A program made the position numbers and the translations under genes. From the NCBI GenBank assembly GCA_022865485.1, contig JALHSZ010000013.1, forward strand, positions 1 to 54,479: a stretch of DNA of 54,479 bases, read 5' to 3'. The DNA comes from Dehalococcoidales bacterium (GTDB taxonomy: Bacteria > Chloroflexota > Dehalococcoidia > Dehalococcoidales > BS750m-G39). Every line of letters begins with the position of its first letter. Position 1 is the first letter of the stretch. A model generated the notes under the pieces. That model was not told the origin of the DNA, ran no database searches, and worked only from the letters and a program-made list of their open reading frames with translations. This document shows positions 26,038-34,846 of this stretch, piece after piece.

Positions 26038-28611
26038 TCAGCTTATTTCCACCGTTGAACCCTGGGCGGTTTTCACCACGTTAATTCGGGTGGGGAAGGC
26101 GTCTCTAAGTTCCTCCATGTGGGTAATAACCAGTATCTTGTCAAAGTCGTCCTGAATAGAGTTAATCGCCTCTTTTAGCTTTTCGATGCCGGAGCTATCT
26201 TGAGTGCCGAAGCCTTCGTCAATAATCAGGGTGGGGAGGGGTGCCCCGGCCCGTCGAGCTAAGAGCTTGGACAGGGCAATACGAACGGCAAAGTCAATAC
26301 GAAAGGCCTCACCGCCACTGAACATTTCGTAGTTTCGTGTTCCCAACTCGTCGGCGATATTGATATCCAGTGTTTCCACTGTCTCACCTTTCTTGGTCTG
26401 ACGCTGGGTTTCCATTTTGACGTGCATGCGGTTATCGGTCATCCGCCCCAGCAGGTGGTTGGCTTCAGCCTCGATTTCGGGCAGCGCCATCTCGATAATC
26501 AGGGCCTGTATCCCCTTCTTGCCGAAGGCTTGCGCCAGGTCTTTGTAGATTTTCTCTTCTTTTGAGGCTTGCCCCAGCAGTTTCTCCTTTTCTCCCTTCC
26601 TTATCTCCAGTTCTGAGCAGCGTTCCAGCTTGGATTTCACGCCCCACATCAGCTCCTGGGCTTGCTTTTGCTGTGCCGCTAGCGTTTGGTGTTCGCTTTC
26701 CGCCTGGGTTAAATCGGTGGTTAGCTGGGGGAGGGCTTCCAGCTCCCGGCTCAAATCCTGCCCCTTTTTGGTGTCGGCTTCCAGCCTCTGGCTCAATTCC
26801 TGGCTGGCTTCCTCGGCTTTAGCCGCCGCCTCTTTTTCCTGCTCAAGCAGCCTGTCGGCTTCTTCCAGCTTGCGCTTGGGGCTTTCGTATTGTTCCATTT
26901 CGGCGAGATGCTGGCGGAGCTGCTCATGCTGCGGCGAGTCGTAGTCAAGCTTGGCTAGCTCCCCCTCGACCTGGGCTAACGCCTGCTGTTCCCCGGCGGC
27001 GAAGGCTTTTCCAGCTAAGCTCTGTTCAATCTCGCTGAGCATCTCTCTTGCCTGGTTCAACTGGTTATCGGCCGCCTGGACCTCGCTGATGCTCTGGTTG
27101 AGCAGGCTGACTTTAGTCTGCGCCGAGGCTTTATCCTGACCCAGCTTTGTTTCCAGCGGCGATATTTCGCCCTCCAGTGTCTCCAGCTCCTTCTTCTTGC
27201 CGGTCAGCTCAGTCTGGCTTGACTCCAGTGACCTGGATTTGCCGTCCCGGTCGGCGGCGTAGTTTTCATGGATCCTTTTCAGGCCGTCTTCGCCCAGCTC
27301 GGTCTCGCACAGGGGGCATTTAGCCTCGGCGTGAGTTGACAGCAGGTCGATTTTTTCGGTTATCCCGGCTATTTCCCGTTCTAGGCTGGTCAGGCTGGAC
27401 TCCTGGTAGTTTATCTGGGTGCGTAGCTCCTGGCTGGCTTGCTTCTTTGTCTTTAGCTCCTTTTCTTCTTCCGCCAGCTGGTGCAGCTTGGCTTCCGCCT
27501 GCTGCAGCTCGTTTTTGAGCTGGGGCAGCTTTGCCGACTTAGCCTCCAGCTCGGCGATTTTGCTCTGGGCTAGTTTGTGTTCGGTGATCAGGCTTGCCTG
27601 CGCCCGCTCGATAGCCAGCTCAAGCTGGCTCTTTTTCTCCCCTAGTTTGACCAGCAGCCCCAGCTTTTGGTTCAACTCCTCGTTTTGTTTTCGGGCTTCG
27701 CTTAGCTGAGCATAGCCCTCTTCTATCGCCGGGCGCTGGACCATCAGCTCCTCGTATTCTTTGATGCGGGCATGATATTGGGCAACTTCCTGCCGGCGGC
27801 GCTCCAGCTCCCTTCCGGTGGCGGCGATGTGCTCCTCAAGCTGGGTGAGCTGCTGCTTTTTATTCTCCAGAGTCTCCTTGTCCTTCTTGAGCCTGGTCAG
27901 CCTGGATTCGTGCTCGGTTATGACCTTTTCTACCTGCGCCAGCGCCGTCTGCGCCTGCTCCATCTCGGCTTCGTAAGTCGGCTTTAGGGCCAGTTCCCGG
28001 CTGATTTCCTCCAGGGCGCTTTCGAGCTGTCCCCCTTCGGCTTCCTGCTCCTTAGTCAGCTCTTTAGCCCGCTGCTCAAGCTCGTCGTAGAAAGACAGCC
28101 CCAGTATGTTGCCCAAAACCTCCTTGCGCTTGGTCGGCGGCTGGTTGGTGAATTCGTCGGCGTGGCCCTGCCTGAGGAAGGCGCTGTTGATGAAGGTGGC
28201 GTAGTCCATGTGCAGGATGTCGATGATCTTCTGCTGGGTCTGGCTTATGCTGTCGGCGCTGATTGACTTGAAGCCGCCGTTGGCGGCTATCTGAAAGTCG
28301 AGGAGACTCTTGCCCGCCCCGCTTCGCTTGGGCCTGGCGTGCTTGCGGATGATGCGGTAGCCTTGCTCGCCTACGGTGAAGTCGAACTCCACCTCCATCT
28401 CGTCCTGGCCCTGGTGAATGAGGGGGTCGTCGCTCTTGGAGGTGTTCCTGGTCTTGCCCCAGAGCGCCCAGGTCATGGCGTCGATTAGAGCCGACTTGCC
28501 GTTGCCGTTGTCACCGGAGATGCAGGCGGTGTGGATGCCGTTGAAGTAGAGCGGGGGCACGTTGTCCCGGTAGGGCATGAAGTTGCGCAGCGACAGCTTG
28601 ACGGGAATCAT
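26038..28611 (-). CDS. SbcC/Rad50-type SMC-like nuclease ATPase
   Basis: The 857-aa protein has Walker A GDNGNGKSALID (about residues 34-45) at the N-terminus and long coiled coils broken by a CPLC zinc hook (about residues 435-438). The ABC signature FSGGEAFRID and Walker B LIIDEGFGTQD lie near the C-terminus. Rad50/SbcC normally works with the Mre11/SbcD nuclease, but no sbcD gene is next to it in this window. There is no Shine-Dalgarno site, and TACAAT ends eight bases before the ATG. Confidence 0.93.
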   Translation of the reverse strand: MIPVKLSLRNFMPYRDNVPPLYFNGIHTACISGDNGNGKSALIDAMTWALWGKTRNTSKSDDPLIHQGQDEMEVEFDFTVGEQGYRIIRKHARPKRSGAGKSLLDFQIAANGGFKSISADSISQTQQKIIDILHMDYATFINSAFLRQGHADEFTNQPPTKRKEVLGNILGLSFYDELEQRAKELTKEQEAEGGQLESALEEISRELALKPTYEAEMEQAQTALAQVEKVITEHESRLTRLKKDKETLENKKQQLTQLEEHIAATGRELERRRQEVAQYHARIKEYEELMVQRPAIEEGYAQLSEARKQNEELNQKLGLLVKLGEKKSQLELAIERAQASLITEHKLAQSKIAELEAKSAKLPQLKNELQQAEAKLHQLAEEEKELKTKKQASQELRTQINYQESSLTSLEREIAGITEKIDLLSTHAEAKCPLCETELGEDGLKRIHENYAADRDGKSRSLESSQTELTGKKKELETLEGEISPLETKLGQDKASAQTKVSLLNQSISEVQAADNQLNQAREMLSEIEQSLAGKAFAAGEQQALAQVEGELAKLDYDSPQHEQLRQHLAEMEQYESPKRKLEEADRLLEQEKEAAAKAEEASQELSQRLEADTKKGQDLSRELEALPQLTTDLTQAESEHQTLAAQQKQAQELMWGVKSKLERCSELEIRKGEKEKLLGQASKEEKIYKDLAQAFGKKGIQALIIEMALPEIEAEANHLLGRMTDNRMHVKMETQRQTKKGETVETLDINIADELGTRNYEMFSGGEAFRIDFAVRIALSKLLARRAGAPLPTLIIDEGFGTQDSSGIEKLKEAINSIQDDFDKILVITHMEELRDAFPTRINVVKTAQGSTVEIS

Positions 28612-28619
28612 TTGAGGTT

Positions 28620-28625
28620 ATTGTA
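28620..28625 (-). promoter_or_regulatory. Extended -10 promoter of the sbcC-like gene
   Basis: TGT-TACAAT on the minus strand fits an extended -10. The distance to the ATG (28611) is eight bases, which leaves essentially no leader and no ribosome-binding site. No clear -35 box. Confidence 0.5.
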
Positions 28626-28690
28626 ACATAAGTCGGCGACAACGACACCGTCGAAAAGGGGGAAAACAATTGGGGGGTGGGGGAGGGTGG

Positions 28691-28825
28691 GATTTGTTTT
28701 GAGCGTTATGGTAAGTGAGTAGGGATTTTGGGGAAAAGGGTATTTGTTTTGGTGGCGCCGTTATGGTAAATAGGCACGGATTTTTTGGGGAGAGTTATTT
28801 GTTTTGGTTGTCGGTTATGGTAAGT
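28691..28825. repeat. Three imperfect tandem repeats of about 50-55 bp
   Basis: Each unit begins ATTTGTTTTG and about 12-20 bases later has GTTATGGTAA. Copies start at about 28692, 28742 and 28797. The stretches between also resemble each other (GGATTTTGGGG/GGATTTTTTGGGG), so the whole unit is duplicated, unlike a CRISPR array with unique spacers. The repeats lie between the sbcC-like gene and the orphan gene, in AT-richer DNA. Confidence 0.7.
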
Positions 28826-28874
28826 GGGGGCTAAAAGCGCCAGATGGCTGCAGGCGTAGTATAAATGTGGACTA

Positions 28875-28903
28875 TTGACATTTTCAGGATGAGGGTGTAG
28901 GAT
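28875..28903 (+). promoter_or_regulatory. Promoter of the orphan IPT/TIG gene
   Basis: TTGACA (28875-28880), a 17-bp spacer and TAGGAT (28898-28903). It predicts a ~77-nt leader with two short ORFs before the AAGGAGGG site at 28969-28976. Confidence 0.6.
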
Positions 28904-28986
28904 TGTGTGAAAATCTGAAATTAGGAGGTAATGAGGATGTAGGTTCATGACAGTAGGCACAATAAATAAAGGAGGGAATTAGAAAT

Positions 28987-30384
28987 ATGTCCAACGCCAT
29001 TTTAGGTAATACAGTGCAAATCAATAACCATGAACTCACGAAAATTGTCGATTTGGTAACAGAAATAGCTAAGGTATCATCAGTTCAAGCATTGAACTCT
29101 CGGTTAAATCCTGATACCTACAAGTTTAGACCTGTAAAAACTTCGGGCAGAAAAGGGAAAGCAACGTCTTATCCCAGCATTGCCAGCATAGTCGCTGACC
29201 GTTTTGACAAGCTAGACCCTGCCCTTCATAAGTCGGTTCGGCTCAATCTTGGAAGAGATGAAAGTTTAACAAAGTCAATTAGGAGTCTGGGGATAAACAT
29301 TGAATCCAGCCAATCTGTGTTTGACCAGATCGATCTGCGAACACGTTTTAATTTCATTAATGACCAAACTTTTAATGATGTTACAGTGCCGAAGATGTTG
29401 TCAGAGTGTTCAGGGATACAAGCGCTACCTGTCTCGCTGCCAGTGAATGGGAATGGGCCCGCCAACACGGGCGTCAATTTCCGCATATATAAAGTCACGT
29501 GCGTTGACGAAACTGACCCGGAAAACGGCGGCCACGACAAGATCTCTTGGGGAGGTGCTGCTACCAATGATAAAGGAGAAGCATCTATAATCCCCGAATA
29601 CAGAGTAAGTGATGGATTTGACGATGGAGATGTTGTATCATTTCCACCCACAACACTTAAAACGTTCAATTTCACAGACAACGCCTATCCAAAAAGCTTC
29701 AGTGTAATGTTAACACTGGCAGAGATAGATTGGGGGGGGTTTGGAACATATATTGCGGATTTGTACGCATCGATAAGGACACAAGTTACTGCAATCCTAT
29801 CAGCGCTTGGAACTGCAGCTGGGGCTTGGATCGGAGCACAAATTGGGGGTACTGTTGGAACTGCAATAGCCGGGCCTTTAGGTGCGATAATCGGTATTAT
29901 TGCAGGCGCTATTCTTGGTGCACTGATTACGTGGTTATCCCAAGTGTTCAATGATGATGTCTTCCCAGCACAGGCTTCGGCAATCGTCCTTAATACATCA
30001 TCTGACACGTTTGGCGGAAGCCTTGTATCGCCGAGAATGTATTTTCCTTATTCTGGATTCGGTGGGGAATATCAAGTTGAATACGACTGGCAAATCGTTC
30101 GACCTTATGATGGACCTACGATAGTCAACGTTAATCCAAGTAGTGGACACGGAGGAGAGACCCTGAGTGTTACCATTACCGGCACCAAATTTACGGGTGC
30201 GACGGGTGTGTTCTTTTTCAACCCTACCAGCAGCTCCGCTATTGTTAATAGCTTTCATGTGGATAGCTCAACTCAAATAACAGCTAATATTGTACTCCCC
30301 GCCAATGTGTTTTTTGGACTGTTTTTGGTTTCCGTCGTCTCACCACATGGAATGGCACCTTTCTTTCACTTTTACGTAGTATAG
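28987..30384 (+). CDS. Orphan protein with glycine-zipper hydrophobic segment and C-terminal IPT/TIG domain
   Basis: The protein has 465 aa and no signal peptide. Residues 1-140 are soluble and helical-looking. A middle region has an acidic DETDPENGGHD stretch (174-184). Residues 266-317 are strongly hydrophobic with small-residue spacing (GTAAGAWIGAQIGG, GTAIAGPLGAIIG, AGAILGAL), a glycine-zipper pattern seen in pore-forming and membrane-inserting proteins. GGEYQVEYDW follows at 359-368, and an IPT/TIG-like Ig fold at about 377-465 (PTIVNVNPSSGHGGETLSVTITG). The base composition is more AT-rich than its neighbours and it stands alone between a promoter and a terminator. I cannot name its function. 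A secreted or injected membrane-active protein is one guess. Confidence 0.72.
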   Translation: MSNAILGNTVQINNHELTKIVDLVTEIAKVSSVQALNSRLNPDTYKFRPVKTSGRKGKATSYPSIASIVADRFDKLDPALHKSVRLNLGRDESLTKSIRSLGINIESSQSVFDQIDLRTRFNFINDQTFNDVTVPKMLSECSGIQALPVSLPVNGNGPANTGVNFRIYKVTCVDETDPENGGHDKISWGGAATNDKGEASIIPEYRVSDGFDDGDVVSFPPTTLKTFNFTDNAYPKSFSVMLTLAEIDWGGFGTYIADLYASIRTQVTAILSALGTAAGAWIGAQIGGTVGTAIAGPLGAIIGIIAGAILGALITWLSQVFNDDVFPAQASAIVLNTSSDTFGGSLVSPRMYFPYSGFGGEYQVEYDWQIVRPYDGPTIVNVNPSSGHGGETLSVTITGTKFTGATGVFFFNPTSSSAIVNSFHVDSSTQITANIVLPANVFFGLFLVSVVSPHGMAPFFHFYVV

Positions 30385-30744
30385 TGTGGGCACCCAATTA
30401 AGAGAAAGGGTATTCAAGGTAAAAAATAAGCCATCTAGTTTGAGTCAATTTAAGTAACAAACGCGCAGGCCTTAAAGTTGAAATAACAGTCTTTCCCATA
30501 GGTGAGACTACTATTTTGTTTCTTTCAACCTTATCTGGTGGAGAACTTGTTCACGACGGGCCAGCGGATAGAATAGCCTGGTTGTCTATAGGCAGACGTA
30601 TGAACGAACCAAGGGTACTACTTTTTTGGATCTTTGGGACTTTATATTCACGACCCGAGGGTGAGGAGCCAAGGTACGGTCTATTGTAGGTCATAAACTG
30701 TTATACGCACATCTCTGACCAGTAGCTTGGCCTGGCGTTCTAAA

Positions 30745-30780
30745 GCACCTGGGGAGTTCGTCTCCCCGGGTGCCTTTTTT
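30745..30780 (+). terminator. Strong intrinsic terminator
   Basis: A 12-bp stem (30745-30756 with 30762-30773, one G-U) carries a TTCGT loop and is followed by CTTTTTT. It lies 360 bp after the orphan gene, so it ends either a long 3' untranslated region or a separate small RNA. Confidence 0.92.
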
Positions 30781-30912
30781 GACCTCGGAGTCCATTGCCA
30801 GGTATCCTATAGGGTAAGTTATTCAATTGGAGCCGAGGTAAAGCGTGACGGATAGAGCCGAATATGTGGAGGGGTTAATCGAAGAGCGTCTGTAGGGTAG
30901 CGAAATCCCGCC

Positions 30913-30942
30913 TTGACGCCTTAGCCTGTCTCCCCTTAGAAT
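30913..30942 (+). promoter_or_regulatory. Promoter of the zinc alcohol dehydrogenase gene
   Basis: TTGACG (30913-30918), an 18-bp spacer and TAGAAT (30937-30942). The predicted leader is ~19 nt and contains AGGAGG just before ATG 30968. Confidence 0.65.
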
Positions 30943-30967
30943 GAGACGTCATATTCAGGAGGAAAAG

Positions 30968-32002
30968 ATGAAAGCCTTAAGGTGGTATGGCAGAAAAGAC
31001 GTTCGGTATGAAGATATGCCTGAACCGTCTCCAGGGCCAGGGCAGTTGAAGGTGAAAATCAACTTGGCTGGTATCTGCGGTACAGATTTGAAGGAATATA
31101 CTGATGGTCCCGGCATGATCGCTGTCGACAAAGTGCCGCTAGCTTTAGGGCATGAGTTCGCTGGCAGAGTCGTGGAGGTGGGGAGGGGAGTAACCAACTT
31201 TAAGGTTGGAGAGCGGGTAACCGGAGTAGGTTACTGGTTCTGTGGCGAGTGTTATTACTGTAAAAGAGCCATGTACAATCTTTGCCTGAATGGGGGTTTC
31301 ACTGGTCTGACCGTGGATGGCTGTATGGCTGAATATGTGGTCGTTCCCCGCTATGCGGTTTATAAACTTCCGGATTCAGTGTCTGATGAAGCTGGGGTTC
31401 TGGTAGAGCCTTTGGCAGTCGCACTTCATGCTGTTCGCCAGGGTAATGTCCGTCCCGGGGATACCGTGGCTATCGTGGGCGATGGTACTATTGGTCTTTG
31501 CGCTCTGCTGGCAGCTAAGGCAGCTGGAGCATCCGAAGTTTATCTTGTAGCTAAGCATAGAGGCAGAGGAGAGATAGCCTCGGCTATGGGAGCAAATGCC
31601 GTCGTTTATCTTAGTGATGGCAATCCCGTCCAGCTGATTGCGAATCTGACCGGTGGCTTAGGTGCGGATGTTTCAATCGAATGTGTCGGTCGACCAGATA
31701 CTCCTCAGCTATGCCTGGACTTAACTCGAAGCGGTGGCACTACCGTGATTGCCGGAGTCTTTGAAAAACCCAGCCTGGTTCACTTTCAGAGCGTGATGTT
31801 TAAGCAGAAAACTATCGTGGGCAGCCCCATTTATGTCGATGAGGGTAAAACGGCTATTGCCCTGCTGGCGGATAAAAGAATTGACCCTGGTAGGCTGATT
31901 ACCGCCAAAGTGCCACTTAAAGATGGTGTAGAAATGGGGTTCGAGAAATTGGTTCACAATAAAGAAGATAACGTCAAAATACTGCTTCAAATTGACGCTT
32001 GA
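30968..32002 (+). CDS. Zinc-dependent medium-chain alcohol/polyol dehydrogenase
   Basis: The 344-aa MDR-family enzyme has the catalytic zinc residues CGTD (Cys near residue 38) and GHEFAG (His near 60). Structural-zinc cysteines lie in GYWFCGECYYCKRAMYNLC. The Rossmann motif is GDGTIG rather than GxGxxG. It resembles threonine, butanediol or sorbitol dehydrogenases. The substrate is not assigned. A longer start at 30941 lies within the promoter and is rejected for ATG 30968 behind AGGAGG. It precedes ffh by 25 bp. Confidence 0.88.
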   Translation: MKALRWYGRKDVRYEDMPEPSPGPGQLKVKINLAGICGTDLKEYTDGPGMIAVDKVPLALGHEFAGRVVEVGRGVTNFKVGERVTGVGYWFCGECYYCKRAMYNLCLNGGFTGLTVDGCMAEYVVVPRYAVYKLPDSVSDEAGVLVEPLAVALHAVRQGNVRPGDTVAIVGDGTIGLCALLAAKAAGASEVYLVAKHRGRGEIASAMGANAVVYLSDGNPVQLIANLTGGLGADVSIECVGRPDTPQLCLDLTRSGGTTVIAGVFEKPSLVHFQSVMFKQKTIVGSPIYVDEGKTAIALLADKRIDPGRLITAKVPLKDGVEMGFEKLVHNKEDNVKILLQIDA

Positions 32003-32027
32003 TATTACTCCCAGTTAGAAGGAAATC

Positions 32028-33362
32028 ATGTTTGAAGTTCTTACCGACAAGCTGAGCGCCGTATTTCGCAAGCTGAGCAGCCGGGGCAAACTCAACGAAA
32101 AGGATATTGACGAAGCCCTGCGCCAGGTGAGATTGGCTCTTTTGGAAGCGGACGTCAATTTCAAGGTAGCCAAGGACTTTATCGAGCGGGTGAGGGAGCG
32201 TTCGCTGGGCGCTGAAGTAATGGAGAGCCTGACCCCCGCCCAGCAGGTAATCAAAATCGTCAACGAGGAGCTGGTTAAGACGCTGGGGGAGGGGGAAAGC
32301 CGGCTGGAGCTATCGTCCCGTCCGCCTTCCGTAGTCATGCTGGTGGGGTTGCAGGGTTCGGGTAAGACCACCACCGCCGCCAAGCTGGCTCTGCACCTGA
32401 AGCAGGGAGGGCAGAGGCCGCTGCTGGTTGCCGCCGACAACCGAAGGCCAGCGGGCATCGAGCAGCTGGTTACGCTGGGCGAGCAGTTCGACATACCCGT
32501 CTACCGGGAGAAGCCGAGCGTAAAGAGCCAGGATGTCTGCGCCCACGGCCTGAAGAAGGCTAAAGAACTGGGCGTGAGCTGGGTTATCGTCGATACGGCG
32601 GGGCGGATGCATATCGACGAGCCGCTGATGGCGGAGCTGGAGCAGCTCAAAAAAGAGCTGAAGCCCGATGAGGCGCTGCTGGTGGTTGACGCCATGACCG
32701 GCCAGGACGCGGTGCGGATGGCGGAGGAGTTTAACGCCCGCCTGGGTCTGACCGGGCTTATCCTGACCAAGATGGACGGGGATGCCAGGGGTGGAGCGGC
32801 GCTTTCCATCCGCTGGGTGAGCGGGGTGCCCATCAAGTTTATCGGGGTGGGGGAGAAGCCCGATGCCTTCGAGCCTTTTTACCCCGACCGTCTGGCATCG
32901 CGCATACTGGGCATGGGTGACATGCTGACCTTCATCGAGAAGGCGGAGAAGACCTTCGACCAGAAGCGTGCCAAGGAGCTGGAGAAGAAGGTGCGCACCG
33001 CCAGCTTTAACCTGGAGGACTTTCTCTCCCAGCTCGCCGAGATACGGAAGATGGGGCCGGTGTCCAGCCTGCTGGAGATGCTGCCGGGGGCGTCGAAGTT
33101 AGCCCGACAGCTGCCTGACGGGATGGAGGAGAAGCAGCTTGGGAAAATCGAGGCGATGATATTTTCCATGACGCCCGATGAGAGGCGCAACCCCAACATA
33201 ATCGACGGCAGCCGAAGGCGGCGCATCGCGCGGGGGAGCGGGGTCAAGCCGCAGGATATAAACCAGCTGCTCAACCAGTTCCGGCAGATGCAGAAGCTGA
33301 TGAAGATGAGTATCGGCGGCAAGATGAAGATGCCCAAGAATATGACGCAGATGTTCGGGTAG
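32028..33362 (+). CDS. ffh: Signal recognition particle protein Ffh
   Basis: The 444-aa SRP54 GTPase has an N domain, a G domain with GLQGSGKTTTAAKL (about residues 106-119), DTAGRMH and TKMDGDARGGAAL, and a C-terminal methionine-rich M domain ending in many Met/Lys residues. It binds signal sequences and 4.5S RNA and delivers ribosomes to the membrane. The stop is one base from the convergent rpoD stop. No ftsY or rpsP lies directly beside it, although rpsP is found 16 kb away. Confidence 0.96.
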   Translation: MFEVLTDKLSAVFRKLSSRGKLNEKDIDEALRQVRLALLEADVNFKVAKDFIERVRERSLGAEVMESLTPAQQVIKIVNEELVKTLGEGESRLELSSRPPSVVMLVGLQGSGKTTTAAKLALHLKQGGQRPLLVAADNRRPAGIEQLVTLGEQFDIPVYREKPSVKSQDVCAHGLKKAKELGVSWVIVDTAGRMHIDEPLMAELEQLKKELKPDEALLVVDAMTGQDAVRMAEEFNARLGLTGLILTKMDGDARGGAALSIRWVSGVPIKFIGVGEKPDAFEPFYPDRLASRILGMGDMLTFIEKAEKTFDQKRAKELEKKVRTASFNLEDFLSQLAEIRKMGPVSSLLEMLPGASKLARQLPDGMEEKQLGKIEAMIFSMTPDERRNPNIIDGSRRRRIARGSGVKPQDINQLLNQFRQMQKLMKMSIGGKMKMPKNMTQMFG

Positions 33363-33363
33363 G

Positions 33364-34842
33364 CTATTCCAGATAGTCTTTGAGCCGGCGGCTGCGGCTG
33401 GGGTGGCGCAGTTTGCGCAGGGCTTTAGCTTCAATCTGGCGGATGCGCTCCCGGGTTACGTTAAACTCTTTCCCTACCTCCTCTAACGTGCGGCTGCGCC
33501 CGTCTTCGAGGCCGAAGCGGAGCTGGAGCACCCTTTGCTCGCGGGGGCTGAGGCTGGAGAGCACGGAGTCTATCTGCTCCTTGAGCAGTTGCTTGGAGGC
33601 GGCGTCGGCGGGGGGGAGGGCGTTGCGGTCTTCGATAAAGTCGCCCAGGTGGCTGTCTTCTTCCTCGCCCATGGGCGATTCCAGCGATATGGGCAGCTGC
33701 GAGACCTTGACGATTTCGCCCACCTTTTCCGCCGAGATTTCCATTTCCTTGCCGATTTCCTTGGCGGTAGGCTCGCGGCCGTGTTCCTGAGCCAGGCGGC
33801 GGCTTACCCGCAGCAGTTTATTAATGGTCTCGACCATGTGGACGGGTATGCGGATGGTGCGCGCCTGGTCGGCGATGGCGCGGGTGATTGCCTGGCGAAT
33901 CCACCAGGTGGCGTAGGTGCTGAATTTATAGCCCTTGCGGTAGTCGAACTTTTCCACTGCCCTGAGCAGCCCGATATTGCCTTCCTGAATGAGGTCGAGC
34001 AGCGACATACCCCGCCCGATGTGTTTCTTAGCCACGCTGACCACGAGGCGCAGGTTGGCTTCGGTGAGGTGGGTAGCCGCTTTTTCCGCCTCGCGCTCGA
34101 TATTATCCAGATAAGCCTGGAGCTGCTGTTCGTATTCCCGGATGGCTTTGATGCAGCTGGGCTTGGTCACCAGTATGGCTATTCCCGCCAGCGTGACCTT
34201 GGCGCCGATAGCCTCCAGTATCTCCCTGGGCAGCAGGGTGAAGTTCAGCGAGAGCTCGGCCAGGAAAAGCTCGGTATCGGCTATCGACTTTTCGGTCTGG
34301 TGGCTAATGGCCAGGATGAGTTGCGGCTTTATCTCGCCGTCGAGGCTTTCCCGCAGCGTGGAGTTGGAGATGGTCTCCAGAAAGCCGCTGGTGGGTTCTA
34401 TATGGAGGTGTTCCTGGATGAGGCGGATGGTGGGGGTGGCCCGGGAAAGCTCCTCCAGTACGGCGATGATTATCTCGCTAGCCGAGGGGTCCCTGCCGTT
34501 TTTGAGCAGGTAGCTTTGTTTAATCTCCTTGATGCGTTTGCCTTCCTCCATCTTCCGCGCCAGGTATTTTTCCTCGTCGCCGGTGAGCAGGTGCACCCGC
34601 CCGATTTCGTGCAGGTACATGCGGACGGGGTCGTCCACCACCTCCTGCTCCTCGGTCTGCTCCATGGGCGTTTCCAGCTCCAGGTCCTGGTCCAAATCCG
34701 GTTTCTCGAAATCGAGCTGCCTCGTATCGCGCCAGAGCGCCGTCGATTCGGAGGAGTCGACGTTATCGCCTTCTTCATCTTCAGAGTCTGCGTCGTCATC
34801 CCGCGGGCGGAAGCGCCGATTCTCGTCGTCTTCGTGGTTCAT
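33364..34842 (-). CDS. rpoD: Principal sigma factor RpoD
   Basis: The 492-aa protein has a very acidic N-terminus (about residues 1-60) and region 1.2 ([17 protein letters not shown]). A non-conserved insert of about 130 residues follows. Regions 2.1-2.4 contain [20 protein letters not shown] and [15 protein letters not shown], and regions 3 and 4 contain [15 protein letters not shown] and [16 protein letters not shown]. It recognises the TTGACA/TATAAT promoters noted in this window. The gene is downstream of dnaG, four bases after its stop, as in the classic macromolecular-synthesis operon. Confidence 0.96.
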   Translation of the reverse strand: MNHEDDENRRFRPRDDDADSEDEEGDNVDSSESTALWRDTRQLDFEKPDLDQDLELETPMEQTEEQEVVDDPVRMYLHEIGRVHLLTGDEEKYLARKMEEGKRIKEIKQSYLLKNGRDPSASEIIIAVLEELSRATPTIRLIQEHLHIEPTSGFLETISNSTLRESLDGEIKPQLILAISHQTEKSIADTELFLAELSLNFTLLPREILEAIGAKVTLAGIAILVTKPSCIKAIREYEQQLQAYLDNIEREAEKAATHLTEANLRLVVSVAKKHIGRGMSLLDLIQEGNIGLLRAVEKFDYRKGYKFSTYATWWIRQAITRAIADQARTIRIPVHMVETINKLLRVSRRLAQEHGREPTAKEIGKEMEISAEKVGEIVKVSQLPISLESPMGEEEDSHLGDFIEDRNALPPADAASKQLLKEQIDSVLSSLSPREQRVLQLRFGLEDGRSRTLEEVGKEFNVTRERIRQIEAKALRKLRHPSRSRRLKDYLE

Positions 34843-34846
34843 CGTC

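Larger units (their letters stand above)
28612..28986. other. Gene-free stretch before the orphan gene
   Basis: The 375 bp hold the sbcC-like -10 box, the tandem repeats, a promoter at 28875-28903 and two tiny ORFs. One is ATG-AGG-ATG-TAG at 28931-28942 behind AGGAGGT. The other is an 11-codon ORF at 28947-28982 whose end contains the ribosome-binding site of the orphan gene. No larger gene is supported. The open frame on the minus strand is a by-product of the repeats. Confidence 0.6.
30385..30967. other. Gene-free stretch: possible small RNA, terminator and adh promoter
   Basis: The region from 30385 to 30744 has no convincing ORF. TTGTTC (30547-30552) and TAGAAT (30569-30574), 16 bp apart, could start a transcript that ends at the strong terminator 30745-30780. 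Just before it, GCCAAG (30668-30673) pairs with CTTGGC (30726-30731) and GGTC (30678-30681) with GACC (30717-30720). No known RNA family was recognised. From 30781 to 30967 only the adh promoter stands out. Confidence 0.4.

Noticed and set aside
28691-28825. CRISPR-like array of three repeats
   Set aside because: The intervening sequences resemble each other, the copies are imperfect, and the unit is a tandem duplication.
28706-28960. 84-aa minus-strand ORF
   Set aside because: It is made of the tandem repeats, and no ribosome-binding site or family features are seen.
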